DNA of 16,253 nucleotides. Origin: JASJHI01 sp965371355. GTDB lineage: Bacteria; Actinomycetota; Acidimicrobiia; Acidimicrobiales; Ilumatobacteraceae. A program made the translations under genes and the position numbers. The notes beneath the pieces were generated by a model. The model made no database searches, was not told where the DNA came from, and saw nothing but the letters and a program-made list of their open reading frames with translations. Positions 1-7,552 of this stretch are shown here, one piece after another (within the stretch, counting starts at the first letter, position 1; every line of letters starts with the position of its first letter). The DNA lies in NCBI GenBank assembly GCA_965371355.1, contig CBDUYD010000060.1, positions 1 through 16,253 on the forward strand, given 5' to 3'.

Positions 1-142
1 CGAGCGGCACGAAGGTCGAGTCGGTGTCGCCGGGGGCCGCATCGGCCCGGAAGGTCTGCAGCGCGAGCGTCGCGACGAGCAAGGCTGCGACCACCCCTGC
101 CGCGAACCATGTCACGACCCGTAGTGGTACCGCCGTTGTCAT
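1..142 (-). CDS. Secreted protein, N-terminal fragment (runs off left edge)
   Basis: Reading leftwards from the ATG at 142 the frame stays open for 47 codons to the window edge. It begins MTTAVPLRVVTWFAAGVV, followed by a hydrophobic run (AALLVATLALQTF) and the small-residue stretch RADAAPGD, which is a classic signal peptide with a likely signal-peptidase I site near ADA-AP. The visible mature part reads TDSTFVPL. GGGAG lies six bases upstream of the ATG (plus-strand 149-153), a good ribosome-binding site. From memory, many secreted Acidimicrobiia proteins start their mature part with a similar 'FVPL-PCRL-DTRP' stretch, but the diagnostic part would lie outside the window. It is divergent from the molybdopterin oxidoreductase, with 68 bp between starts. 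Function is unknown; export is the only supported claim. Confidence 0.6.
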   Translation of the reverse strand, partial: MTTAVPLRVVTWFAAGVVAALLVATLALQTFRADAAPGDTDSTFVPL

Positions 143-210
143 TGCGTACTCCCGCACTCGATCCTCTCGCCGACGATCGATGTTGGTCGTCGGTCTGGAA
201 GGATCAAGAG

Positions 211-2496
211 ATGGACCAGGCGAATCCGACCGAAGAAAGCCGCCTCGCGTACCGCACCTGCCCGCTGTGCGAAGCCGGGTGTGGCCTCGAGATCACCGTC
301 CGCAGAGATGCCGATGGCAACGAGGTCGTGCAGCGCATCCGGGGCGACCTCGACGACGTGTTCTCGAAGGGGTTCATCTGTCCCAAGGGCTCGACGCTGA
401 TGCAGCTCCATGACGATCCCGATCGGCTGCGGCTCCCGCGGATCAAGCGCGACGGAGTGCACGTCGAGGTGACGTGGGACGAGGCGTGGCGCGAGGTCGC
501 CGAGCGGCTCGGGGCGGTGATCGCCGAGCACGGGCACGAGTCGATGGCGATATACGTCGGCAACCCCACCGCACACTCGCTGTCGGCGATGATGTCGAGC
601 CGCGGGCTGCTCACCGGACTCGGCACGCGCAACCGGTTCAGCGCGTCGACCGTCGATCAGATGCCGAGGCATGTGGCCTCCGGCCACGTCTTCGGGAGCC
701 CGGTCAACGTTCCCGTGCCCGACCTCGATCGAACCAGCTACCTCCTGATCCTCGGCGCCAACCCGTATGCCTCCAACGGCAGCTTGTGCACCGCTCCCGA
801 TTTCCCGGGCCGTCTGGAGGCGATCCGCGACCGGGGCGGCAAGGTGGTCGTCGTCGATCCGCGTCGCTCCAGGACGGTCGAGGAATCCGACGAGTGGATC
901 CCGATCCGGCCGGGCACCGACGCGTTGTGGCTCGCGGCGATCGCCAACGTGCTGTACGACGAGGGGCTGGCCGACCCGGGCGAGCATCTGTCGGCACATC
1001 TGAGCGGGTTCGATACGGTCGCCGCAGCGGTCTCCCCGTTCACTCCCGAGATGGTCGCCGACGTGACGGGTGTCGATGCCGCGATCACCCGGCGCATCGC
1101 CCGAGAGCTGGCGAACGCTCCGTCCGCCGCGGTCTACGGCCGGGTCGGCACGACGACGACCGAGTTCGGGACGACCACATCGTGGTTGATCGACGTGGTC
1201 AACACGCTGAGCGGGAACCTCGATCGACCGGGCGGCTCGATGTTCCCGACCCCGGTCGCAGGTGGAGCCAACACTCGCGGCCGACCCGGTTCGGGACGCG
1301 GGTTCTCGGTGGGTCGCGGTCACTCGCGCGTCAGCGGGCACCCGGAGGTGATGGGGGAGTACCCCGTCGCCGCTCTCGCCGAGGAGATCCGCACGCCGGG
1401 AGCCGGGCAGGTCAAGGGGCTGATCACGCTCGCGGGGAATCCTGTGCTCTCGACACCAAACGACGGCGACCTCGACGCGGCGCTCGATCAACTCGACCTG
1501 ATGATCAGCGTCGACATGTATCTCAACGAGACCACGCGGCACGCCGACATCATCTTGCCGGTTCCATCCCAGCTCCAGCGCAGCCACTACGACGTCCTGC
1601 TGCTCCAGTTCGCGGTGCGTAATGTCGCCAACTACTCGCCTGCCGTGCTCCCGCTCGATCCGGAGCAGCCCGACGAATGGGAGATCATCTCGAAGCTGAC
1701 GATGATCGCGCAGGGTGGGCAGGCCGACTCCGACCCTGCGGTGGTCGACGACATGGCGGTTGCGATTGTGATCCACAGCGCGGTGCGCGACGAGCACTCG
1801 CCCGTCGCCGGACGTGACCCCGACGAACTGCTGGCGGAGCTGGTCTCCTCTGGGCGGATCGGCCCTGAGCGGCTGCTCGATGCGATGTTGCGCACCGGGC
1901 CCTTCGGAGATGCCTTCGGCGCCTCACCCGACGGTGTGAGCCTCGATGATCTGCTCGAACACCCGCACGGCATGGACTTCGGCGCACTCGTGCCGCGCAT
2001 CCCCGAGGTGCTGCGCACGCCGAGCGGGATGATCGAACTCGGGGCCGAGCCGTTGATCGACGACCTCGATCGTCTCCGTGCGGCGATGCCCGCACTGTCC
2101 GAGCGCACCCTGGTGCTCGTCGGCCGACGTCACCTGCGCAGCAACAACTCGTGGATGCACAACATCGAGGTGTTGGTCAGGGGTCGGCCGCGGTGCACCC
2201 TGCACGTCCATCCCGATGACGCGGGGGAGCACGGGCTCTCCGAGGGTGGACCTGCGACGGTCACCTCATCGGCGGGCTCGGTCGTCGTGCCGGTCGAGAT
2301 CACCGATGCGATCCGTCCGGGTGTCGTGAGTCTCCCGCACGGGTGGGGCCATGGGCTCCCGGGCACCCAACTCGCTGTGGCGGCCGAGTACGCAGGCGTC
2401 AGTTCGAACGCGCTCAGCGATCCGCGCTCGATCGATCCGCTGTCGGGCACGTCGGTGCTCAACGGCATCCCGGTCGAGATCGCCGCCGCACACTGA
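211..2496 (+). CDS. Molybdopterin-dependent oxidoreductase, formate dehydrogenase-like
   Basis: A 761-residue protein of the DMSO reductase/formate dehydrogenase superfamily, predicted to bind a molybdenum or tungsten bis-pyranopterin cofactor and one 4Fe-4S cluster. The N-terminus carries C17-x2-C20-x3-C24 and C57-P-K-G (cluster binding). The catalytic domain follows, with a dinucleotide-type stretch (LLILGANPYASNGS) and VVVVDPRRSRT typical of this family. The C-terminal 'molydop-binding' domain covers roughly residues 635-761 (RHLRSNNSWMHN, LPHGWGH). Where FdhF and NapA carry Sec or Cys as metal ligand, my by-eye alignment places Asp149 (STVDQMPRH). No twin-arginine signal is seen, so it is probably cytoplasmic. 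ATG 211 was preferred over an in-frame ATG at 109 because GGAAGGA (197-203) precedes it and homology begins just after it. No electron-transfer subunit, fdhD or cofactor genes adjoin, so substrate and partner cannot be assigned. Confidence 0.88.
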   Translation: MDQANPTEESRLAYRTCPLCEAGCGLEITVRRDADGNEVVQRIRGDLDDVFSKGFICPKGSTLMQLHDDPDRLRLPRIKRDGVHVEVTWDEAWREVAERLGAVIAEHGHESMAIYVGNPTAHSLSAMMSSRGLLTGLGTRNRFSASTVDQMPRHVASGHVFGSPVNVPVPDLDRTSYLLILGANPYASNGSLCTAPDFPGRLEAIRDRGGKVVVVDPRRSRTVEESDEWIPIRPGTDALWLAAIANVLYDEGLADPGEHLSAHLSGFDTVAAAVSPFTPEMVADVTGVDAAITRRIARELANAPSAAVYGRVGTTTTEFGTTTSWLIDVVNTLSGNLDRPGGSMFPTPVAGGANTRGRPGSGRGFSVGRGHSRVSGHPEVMGEYPVAALAEEIRTPGAGQVKGLITLAGNPVLSTPNDGDLDAALDQLDLMISVDMYLNETTRHADIILPVPSQLQRSHYDVLLLQFAVRNVANYSPAVLPLDPEQPDEWEIISKLTMIAQGGQADSDPAVVDDMAVAIVIHSAVRDEHSPVAGRDPDELLAELVSSGRIGPERLLDAMLRTGPFGDAFGASPDGVSLDDLLEHPHGMDFGALVPRIPEVLRTPSGMIELGAEPLIDDLDRLRAAMPALSERTLVLVGRRHLRSNNSWMHNIEVLVRGRPRCTLHVHPDDAGEHGLSEGGPATVTSSAGSVVVPVEITDAIRPGVVSLPHGWGHGLPGTQLAVAAEYAGVSSNALSDPRSIDPLSGTSVLNGIPVEIAAAH

Positions 2497-2576
2497 CCGC
2501 GTTTCCCGGTCCCGATCAGCGACTTGGACGTTGGAATCCGGACCGAGAATGTCGTCCGCTCGTGCGTGCACACATG

Positions 2577-2640
2577 CTGTCCACAGGTTGTGCGGGGTTC
2601 CCCGCCGGAATTCACAGGCTTGTTCCCCTTTCTGCCCACA
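2577..2640 (+). promoter_or_regulatory. DnaA-box-like sites (weak)
   Basis: CTGTCCACA (2577-2585) matches the actinobacterial DnaA box TTGTCCACA at 8 of 9 positions, and CTGCCCACA (2632-2640) matches at 7 of 9. ATTCACA (2611-2617 region) between them is a poorer relative. Two imperfect sites in a GC-rich intergenic stretch could be chance. Neither a dnaA/dnaN neighbourhood nor an AT-rich unwinding region is present, so this is not proposed as an origin. Confidence 0.2.
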
Positions 2641-2820
2641 GGGGGATGGACGTAAGGTCGGACCCCGTACCGTCCGCGGTGCGACACACGGACAAGACGG
2701 CGGTCGCCGGATCTCCACCAGGATTCACCGGCTAGCTCGCTTGGGGGACTCCCTGAACCTGTGATGTCGCACCGCAGACGCGCACCGCTGACCGATCGAA
2801 CAGGTGTGCGGAGCAAGCGC

Positions 2821-2826
2821 TAAGGT
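2821..2826 (+). promoter_or_regulatory. Putative -10 box of helicase gene (leaderless type)
   Basis: TAAGGT ends eight bases before the ATG at 2835. No Shine-Dalgarno sequence precedes that ATG. The arrangement fits a TANNNT -10 element with transcription beginning at or within a couple of bases of the start codon. No convincing -35 element is visible. Confidence 0.45.
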
Positions 2827-2834
2827 CTGCACGC

Positions 2835-5792
2835 ATGGCGATCTCGTGCGCGTACTGCGGGGGCGTACACGACAGCCCCGACCAGGTCCGCCAGTGCTGG
2901 GTCGACGGCGGACGCCCCGAACTGCCATCCGAGTCGGCCGAACCCGCGCCCGACGGGGTTGATGGCGACGAGGTTGATGGCGACGAGGTGTCGATCCCGA
3001 TGACGCAGGTCGACGAGATCCCGATCGGTGGAGCTCGACGCGGCGATGCTCGAACCGCCGGGGCACAGGCCCCGGTCACCCGAACCGCAGTTCCATCCGT
3101 CGTTCGGGGCGCGGCGCCGGCCCGGGCCGGACCCGACCGGCTCGGGCGGCATGTCATCGTCGCTCCCGGGATGCCGTTCCCACCCGCGTGGGAGGGCTGT
3201 GAGCGCCTCGTCATCGACCGAGGTGTGCTCGCCGAACCGGGGGCGGCGCTCGACAAGCTCCGCGCCGCGACCATCGCGCGGCGACGGCTCGTCATCGAGG
3301 TCGACGCCGAGTTCGAGCGGCAACCGATGTTGATGACGAACGACGAACCATTCTCGCTCGGAGCCACGTTCTCGTTCGATCTCGAGACGCTGCACCACTT
3401 CGTCTGGATCAACTCGGTCGACGTACGCGACCCCGAGGCGCCGAGCTGGCTCGCGCTCGATCTCGCACTGTCGCGCGGCTGGAAGCCGGCCGACGCCACG
3501 ATCGATGAGACCGGAGCTGACGATGCGGGCGACATCATCGCCCCCGGTGGCACGGCGATGTGGCTCGACGCCGGCCCGCTGGCGCACCACGACCCGATCG
3601 CGGGCGTGCCGGTCATCCACGTCGTCGCGGTCGAACACGGCGGCACGCGGGCTCCCCTTTCCAACGACAGCTCCGCCGCTCTGGCCCCCGACCAACTCGC
3701 CGCGGTCACCCACGGTGGGGGAGCGGCGCGGATCGTGGCACCCGCCGGGTCGGGCAAGACGCGTGTGCTCACCGAGCGCGCCCGGCACCTCGTCGACCGC
3801 TGGCACCTGCCGGTCGGCGCGGTCACACTGGTGGCGTTCAACAAGCGCGCCCAGCAGGAGATGCGCGAACGACTGTCCGACCTCGCGGGCCTCCAGGTGC
3901 GCACGCTGAACTCGCTGGCGCTGGCGATCGTCAATGGCACCGCACCGTTCGAGCCGCAGCCGAGGCGCTGGACGACGATCGGCGAACCCGACGTGAGGCG
4001 CATCCTCGGCGATCTGGTGAAGTTTCCCCGGCGGCGCAACAGCGATCCGGTCGCGCCGTGGATCGAGGCGTTGAGCCTCATCCGGCTCGGCCTCCTCAGG
4101 CCCGACGACGCGCAGGAACGCTACGACGGCGACGTTGAGGGTCTCGCGGAGGTGTGGCCCGCCTACCGCGATCGTCTCGACCGGCAGGGGGCGGTCGATT
4201 TCGACGATCAGATCCATCGGGCGTTGCTCGTACTGCTCACCGATCCGGTCGCCCGCCGCACGGCCCAGCGGGCATGCCGCGTCATGCTCGTCGACGAGTT
4301 CCAGGATCTGACCCCCGCACACGTCCTGCTGATCCGCCTGCTCGCCTCGCCCGGCGGTGCGGTCTTCGGCGTCGGCGACGACGATCAGACGATCTACGGC
4401 TACAACGGTGCCGATCCGAGCTGGCTGATCGATTTCGCCGTCCACTTCCCCGGCGCCGGTGATCATCCACTCGAGGTGAACTACCGCTGTCCGGCTGGGA
4501 TCGTCGATGTCGTCGATCGCCTGCTGCGCCACAACGATCGGCGGGTGGCCAAGACGATCCAGGCGGCCTCCGACGATCCGGGTGGATGGTCGGTCGACGC
4601 GTCGGTCGACCCGGTCGCGGCGAGCACCGCCGCGGTCGAGGCGGCGCTGTCGTCGGGGGGCGAGCCGGCCGACATCGCAGTGCTCACCCGCGTCAACGCG
4701 GTGCTGGCGGCTCCCCAGGTTGCGCTCACGGTGGCCGGCGTCCCCGTCAGCGGTGGGGTCGGGCTCGAGTTCCTCGATCGCACGTCGGTGCGGGCGGTGC
4801 TCGCGTGGCTCCGATTGGCCATCGCCGCCGGCGACGAAGCGCGCCGTTTCGATCCCGACGACATCCGCGAGGCGCTGCGACGGCCCTCCCGTTCGTTCCA
4901 CCCCCGCATCGCCGACTGGATCGCCGAGCAGGGCACGATCGTCGAACTCTTCCGTCTCGCAGGACGCCTCAACAAAGAGCGCGACGCCGAGAGGGTGACC
5001 GACTTCGCAGGCGACATCGAGTCGCTCCAGCGGATGGTCGCGTGCGGCGCGACCACCTCCGATGTCGTGCTGTCGCTGGTCGACGAGATCGGGCTCGCCG
5101 GTTCGGTCGCAACGCTCGACGCGACCCGTCACGGCATGAACCGCGGCGCCCAGGGCGACGACCTCACAGCGTTCTCCCAACTCGCCGCGCTGCACGACGA
5201 GGTGACCAGCTTCGAGCGCTGGCTGCGAACGCAGCTGACCGTCCGCCGCGATGCTGGAGGCGTCACGCTCGCCACCGTGCACCGGGTGAAGGGACAGGAG
5301 TGGCCCCACGTGGTCGTGCACCTGGCCGACGCCGAGCAGTACCCGCACCGGCTCGCCGACGACGTCGAGGAGGAACGCCGCCTGTTCCACGTCGCGCTCA
5401 CCCGGGCATCGGTCGGGGCGACGATCGTCACGGGGCCGAACCCGTCGCCGTTCGTCGACGAGTTGACCACCGAACCCGATCCGGCCCGCACGGTCACCGT
5501 CCACCCTGCACCCAGCGCGGTCACGACCCCGTCGAAGAAGCAGCGCGCCGACCCCGTCGCCCGCCTCGACGCCGACGCGACGGCACGGTTCGAGGCACTG
5601 CGCACACTGCGCAACGAGCTGCGCGACGGCAAACCGGCCTACGTCGTATTCGACAACAAGACGCTGGTCGCCATCGCCGAGCAGGCGCCGACATCCCGCG
5701 CCGACCTCGCCCGCATCTCCGGGGTCGGTCCCGCCAAGCTCGAACGCTACGGCGACGCGGTCGTCACGCTGATCACCGAACTCCTGCGCTGA
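2835..5792 (+). CDS. UvrD/Rep-type superfamily I DNA helicase with HRDC domain
   Basis: A 985-residue SF1A helicase, an ATP-driven 3'-5' DNA translocase of the UvrD/PcrA group, probably acting in repair or replication-fork maintenance. Residues 5-21 form C-x2-C-x3-H-x8-C, a likely zinc finger. Then come a low-complexity acidic linker and an unrecognised domain (about 90-260). The helicase motifs follow in order: Q-motif Gln287, Walker A APAGSGKT (302-309), Walker B VMLVDEFQD (483-491), GDDDQTIYG (about 515-523), a motif IV-like NYRCP, motif V TVHRVKGQEW, and motif VI RRLFHVALTRA. The last ~70 residues (RISGVGPAKLERYGD) form an HRDC domain. Mycobacterial UvrD2 also combines UvrD and HRDC, but its cysteine motif is C-terminal, so this is a related rather than identical layout. 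The N-terminal extension makes it longer than the usual 700-750 residues. It appears to be a single-gene unit with its own promoter. Confidence 0.93.
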   Translation: MAISCAYCGGVHDSPDQVRQCWVDGGRPELPSESAEPAPDGVDGDEVDGDEVSIPMTQVDEIPIGGARRGDARTAGAQAPVTRTAVPSVVRGAAPARAGPDRLGRHVIVAPGMPFPPAWEGCERLVIDRGVLAEPGAALDKLRAATIARRRLVIEVDAEFERQPMLMTNDEPFSLGATFSFDLETLHHFVWINSVDVRDPEAPSWLALDLALSRGWKPADATIDETGADDAGDIIAPGGTAMWLDAGPLAHHDPIAGVPVIHVVAVEHGGTRAPLSNDSSAALAPDQLAAVTHGGGAARIVAPAGSGKTRVLTERARHLVDRWHLPVGAVTLVAFNKRAQQEMRERLSDLAGLQVRTLNSLALAIVNGTAPFEPQPRRWTTIGEPDVRRILGDLVKFPRRRNSDPVAPWIEALSLIRLGLLRPDDAQERYDGDVEGLAEVWPAYRDRLDRQGAVDFDDQIHRALLVLLTDPVARRTAQRACRVMLVDEFQDLTPAHVLLIRLLASPGGAVFGVGDDDQTIYGYNGADPSWLIDFAVHFPGAGDHPLEVNYRCPAGIVDVVDRLLRHNDRRVAKTIQAASDDPGGWSVDASVDPVAASTAAVEAALSSGGEPADIAVLTRVNAVLAAPQVALTVAGVPVSGGVGLEFLDRTSVRAVLAWLRLAIAAGDEARRFDPDDIREALRRPSRSFHPRIADWIAEQGTIVELFRLAGRLNKERDAERVTDFAGDIESLQRMVACGATTSDVVLSLVDEIGLAGSVATLDATRHGMNRGAQGDDLTAFSQLAALHDEVTSFERWLRTQLTVRRDAGGVTLATVHRVKGQEWPHVVVHLADAEQYPHRLADDVEEERRLFHVALTRASVGATIVTGPNPSPFVDELTTEPDPARTVTVHPAPSAVTTPSKKQRADPVARLDADATARFEALRTLRNELRDGKPAYVVFDNKTLVAIAEQAPTSRADLARISGVGPAKLERYGDAVVTLITELLR
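2958..2987 (+). repeat. 15-bp exact tandem duplication in helicase linker
   Basis: GTTGATGGCGACGAG occurs twice back to back (2958-2972 and 2973-2987). It lies in frame within the helicase gene and encodes VDGDE-VDGDE at residues 42-51, in the flexible linker after the N-terminal Cys/His finger. It preserves the frame and probably only changes linker length, a likely replication-slippage product. Confidence 0.9.
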
Positions 5793-5820
5793 GCGCGGGC
5801 ACACGACGGCCGGGTGTCGA

Positions 5821-5826
5821 TATCGT
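5821..5826 (+). promoter_or_regulatory. Putative -10 box of trhA-like gene (leaderless type)
   Basis: TATCGT ends seven bases before the GTG at 5834, the same geometry as at the helicase, ROK kinase and P450 genes. It favours GTG 5834 over the in-frame GTG at 5828, which would sit too close to the hexamer for a leaderless transcript. No ribosome-binding site precedes either codon. Confidence 0.4.
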
Positions 5827-5833
5827 CGTGTCG

Positions 5834-6490
5834 GTGACGGTTCTCACGGCGGATCCGATTGTCGAGGCTCGCCCTCGATGGCGGGGGCGCATGCACACCT
5901 GGTGGTTCGCTCTGGCGATCCCTGCGGGCGCTCTTCTGATCATCTCCTCCGAGGAGGCTGCCGCCCGGGTCGCTGCGTCGATCTACGCGGCCACGTTGCT
6001 CCTCGTCTTCGGCACATCGGCGGCATATCACCGACTGGCGAAGTCACCTCGTGCCCGCCTGGTGATGCAACGTCTCGATCACTCGATGATCTACCTCCTG
6101 ATCGCCGGCACCTACACCCCGCTCTGCCTCGTCGCGCTGCCGCAGGCATGGGGTATCCCGATCCTCGCATCGGTCACTGCGTGCGCGGTCGTCGGCATCG
6201 TGCTCAAACTCACCGCATATGGCCGTGCCCGCGTTCTCGCGCACGCTCTGTACCCGATCATGGGCTGGGCGGTCGTCGCCGCCGTGCCGGTGCTCGTCGA
6301 CAATCTCTCGACCGCCCAATTCGGCCTGATCGTCGCCGGCGGGCTCGCCTATACGGTGGGGATCCCCGTGCTGTTCGTCCGCCGGCCCGACCCCTGGCCG
6401 CGCACGTTCGGTTACCACGAGGTGTGGCACCTGTTCACGGTGGTCGCTGCCACCCTGCACTTCGCCGCCGTCGCCACCGTTCTGGTCTAG
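5834..6490 (+). CDS. trhA: TrhA/hemolysin III family membrane protein (PAQR superfamily)
   Basis: A 218-residue integral membrane protein with about seven hydrophobic segments. It carries the hallmark residues of the hemolysin III/TrhA branch of the PAQR superfamily: YHRL (His66), MQRLDHSMIYLLIAGTYTP (Asp82, His83), and the C-terminal HEVWH (His195, His199) followed by LHF (His209). In PAQR-type proteins such His/Asp residues coordinate a metal in the membrane core. TrhA in Bacillus is linked to membrane fluidity or energy homeostasis; the 'hemolysin' name is historical and does not imply virulence. Start GTG 5834 was chosen from promoter spacing; GTG 5828 is the alternative (220 residues). 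It lies 41 bp after the helicase stop and is convergent with korB. Confidence 0.87.
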   Translation: MTVLTADPIVEARPRWRGRMHTWWFALAIPAGALLIISSEEAAARVAASIYAATLLLVFGTSAAYHRLAKSPRARLVMQRLDHSMIYLLIAGTYTPLCLVALPQAWGIPILASVTACAVVGIVLKLTAYGRARVLAHALYPIMGWAVVAAVPVLVDNLSTAQFGLIVAGGLAYTVGIPVLFVRRPDPWPRTFGYHEVWHLFTVVAATLHFAAVATVLV

Positions 6491-6517
6491 CTCCGCCCCC
6501 AAGAGATCTAGCGGAGC
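6490..6517. terminator. Possible bidirectional hairpin between convergent genes
   Basis: GCTCCGC (6490-6496) and GCGGAGC (6511-6517) pair as a perfect 7-bp stem around a 14-base loop. It sits in the 39-bp gap between the tail-to-tail trhA-like gene and korB. There is no T-run on either strand, so if it ends transcription it is not a classical intrinsic terminator. Position is the main support. Confidence 0.35.
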
Positions 6518-6529
6518 GGTCTGTGCGGG

Positions 6530-7548
<1,019 letters not shown>

Positions 7549-7552
<4 letters not shown>

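Larger units (their letters stand above)
2497..2834. other. 338-bp intergenic region with short inverted repeats
   Basis: No credible gene is seen between the molybdoenzyme stop and the helicase start. A small hairpin (GCGGGG, TT, CCCCGC; 2592-2605) lies about 95 bases after the stop but has no T-run, so it is not a convincing terminator. A weaker pairing joins TCCCC (2624-2628) to GGGGA (2642-2646). CCACA-containing sites at 2577-2585 and 2632-2640 resemble DnaA boxes. TAAGGT occurs twice (2653-2658 and 2821-2826). The second is placed to drive the helicase; the first could start a longer leader or small RNA, but nothing else supports that. Confidence 0.5.

Noticed and set aside
139..1797. 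Minus-strand 552-codon open frame opposite the molybdoenzyme
   Set aside because: Composition is typical of an antisense shadow (His, Arg, Asp-rich), with no domain; the plus strand carries a clear family match.
2577..2640. Replication origin
   Set aside because: Only two imperfect DnaA-like boxes, no AT-rich segment and no dnaA, dnaN or gyr genes nearby.
2497..2834. Riboswitch upstream of the helicase
   Set aside because: No conserved core of cobalamin, SAM, ydaO or 6C-type RNAs could be recognised by eye, and the helicase appears to have its own leaderless promoter.
2820..5804. Minus-strand open frame of 994 codons opposite the helicase gene
   Set aside because: It mirrors the helicase gene almost end to end, is very rich in Arg, Asp and Val, and shows no recognisable domain. 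It is the usual antisense shadow of a high-GC gene.
4586..6490. Long plus-strand frame read as one 634-residue protein
   Set aside because: Its first ~410 codons are an out-of-frame shadow of the helicase; only the part from 5834 is a real gene (TrhA-like).
5834..6490. Hemolysin virulence factor
   Set aside because: The 'hemolysin III' family name is historical; conserved His/Asp residues and membrane topology indicate a PAQR/TrhA-type housekeeping membrane protein.
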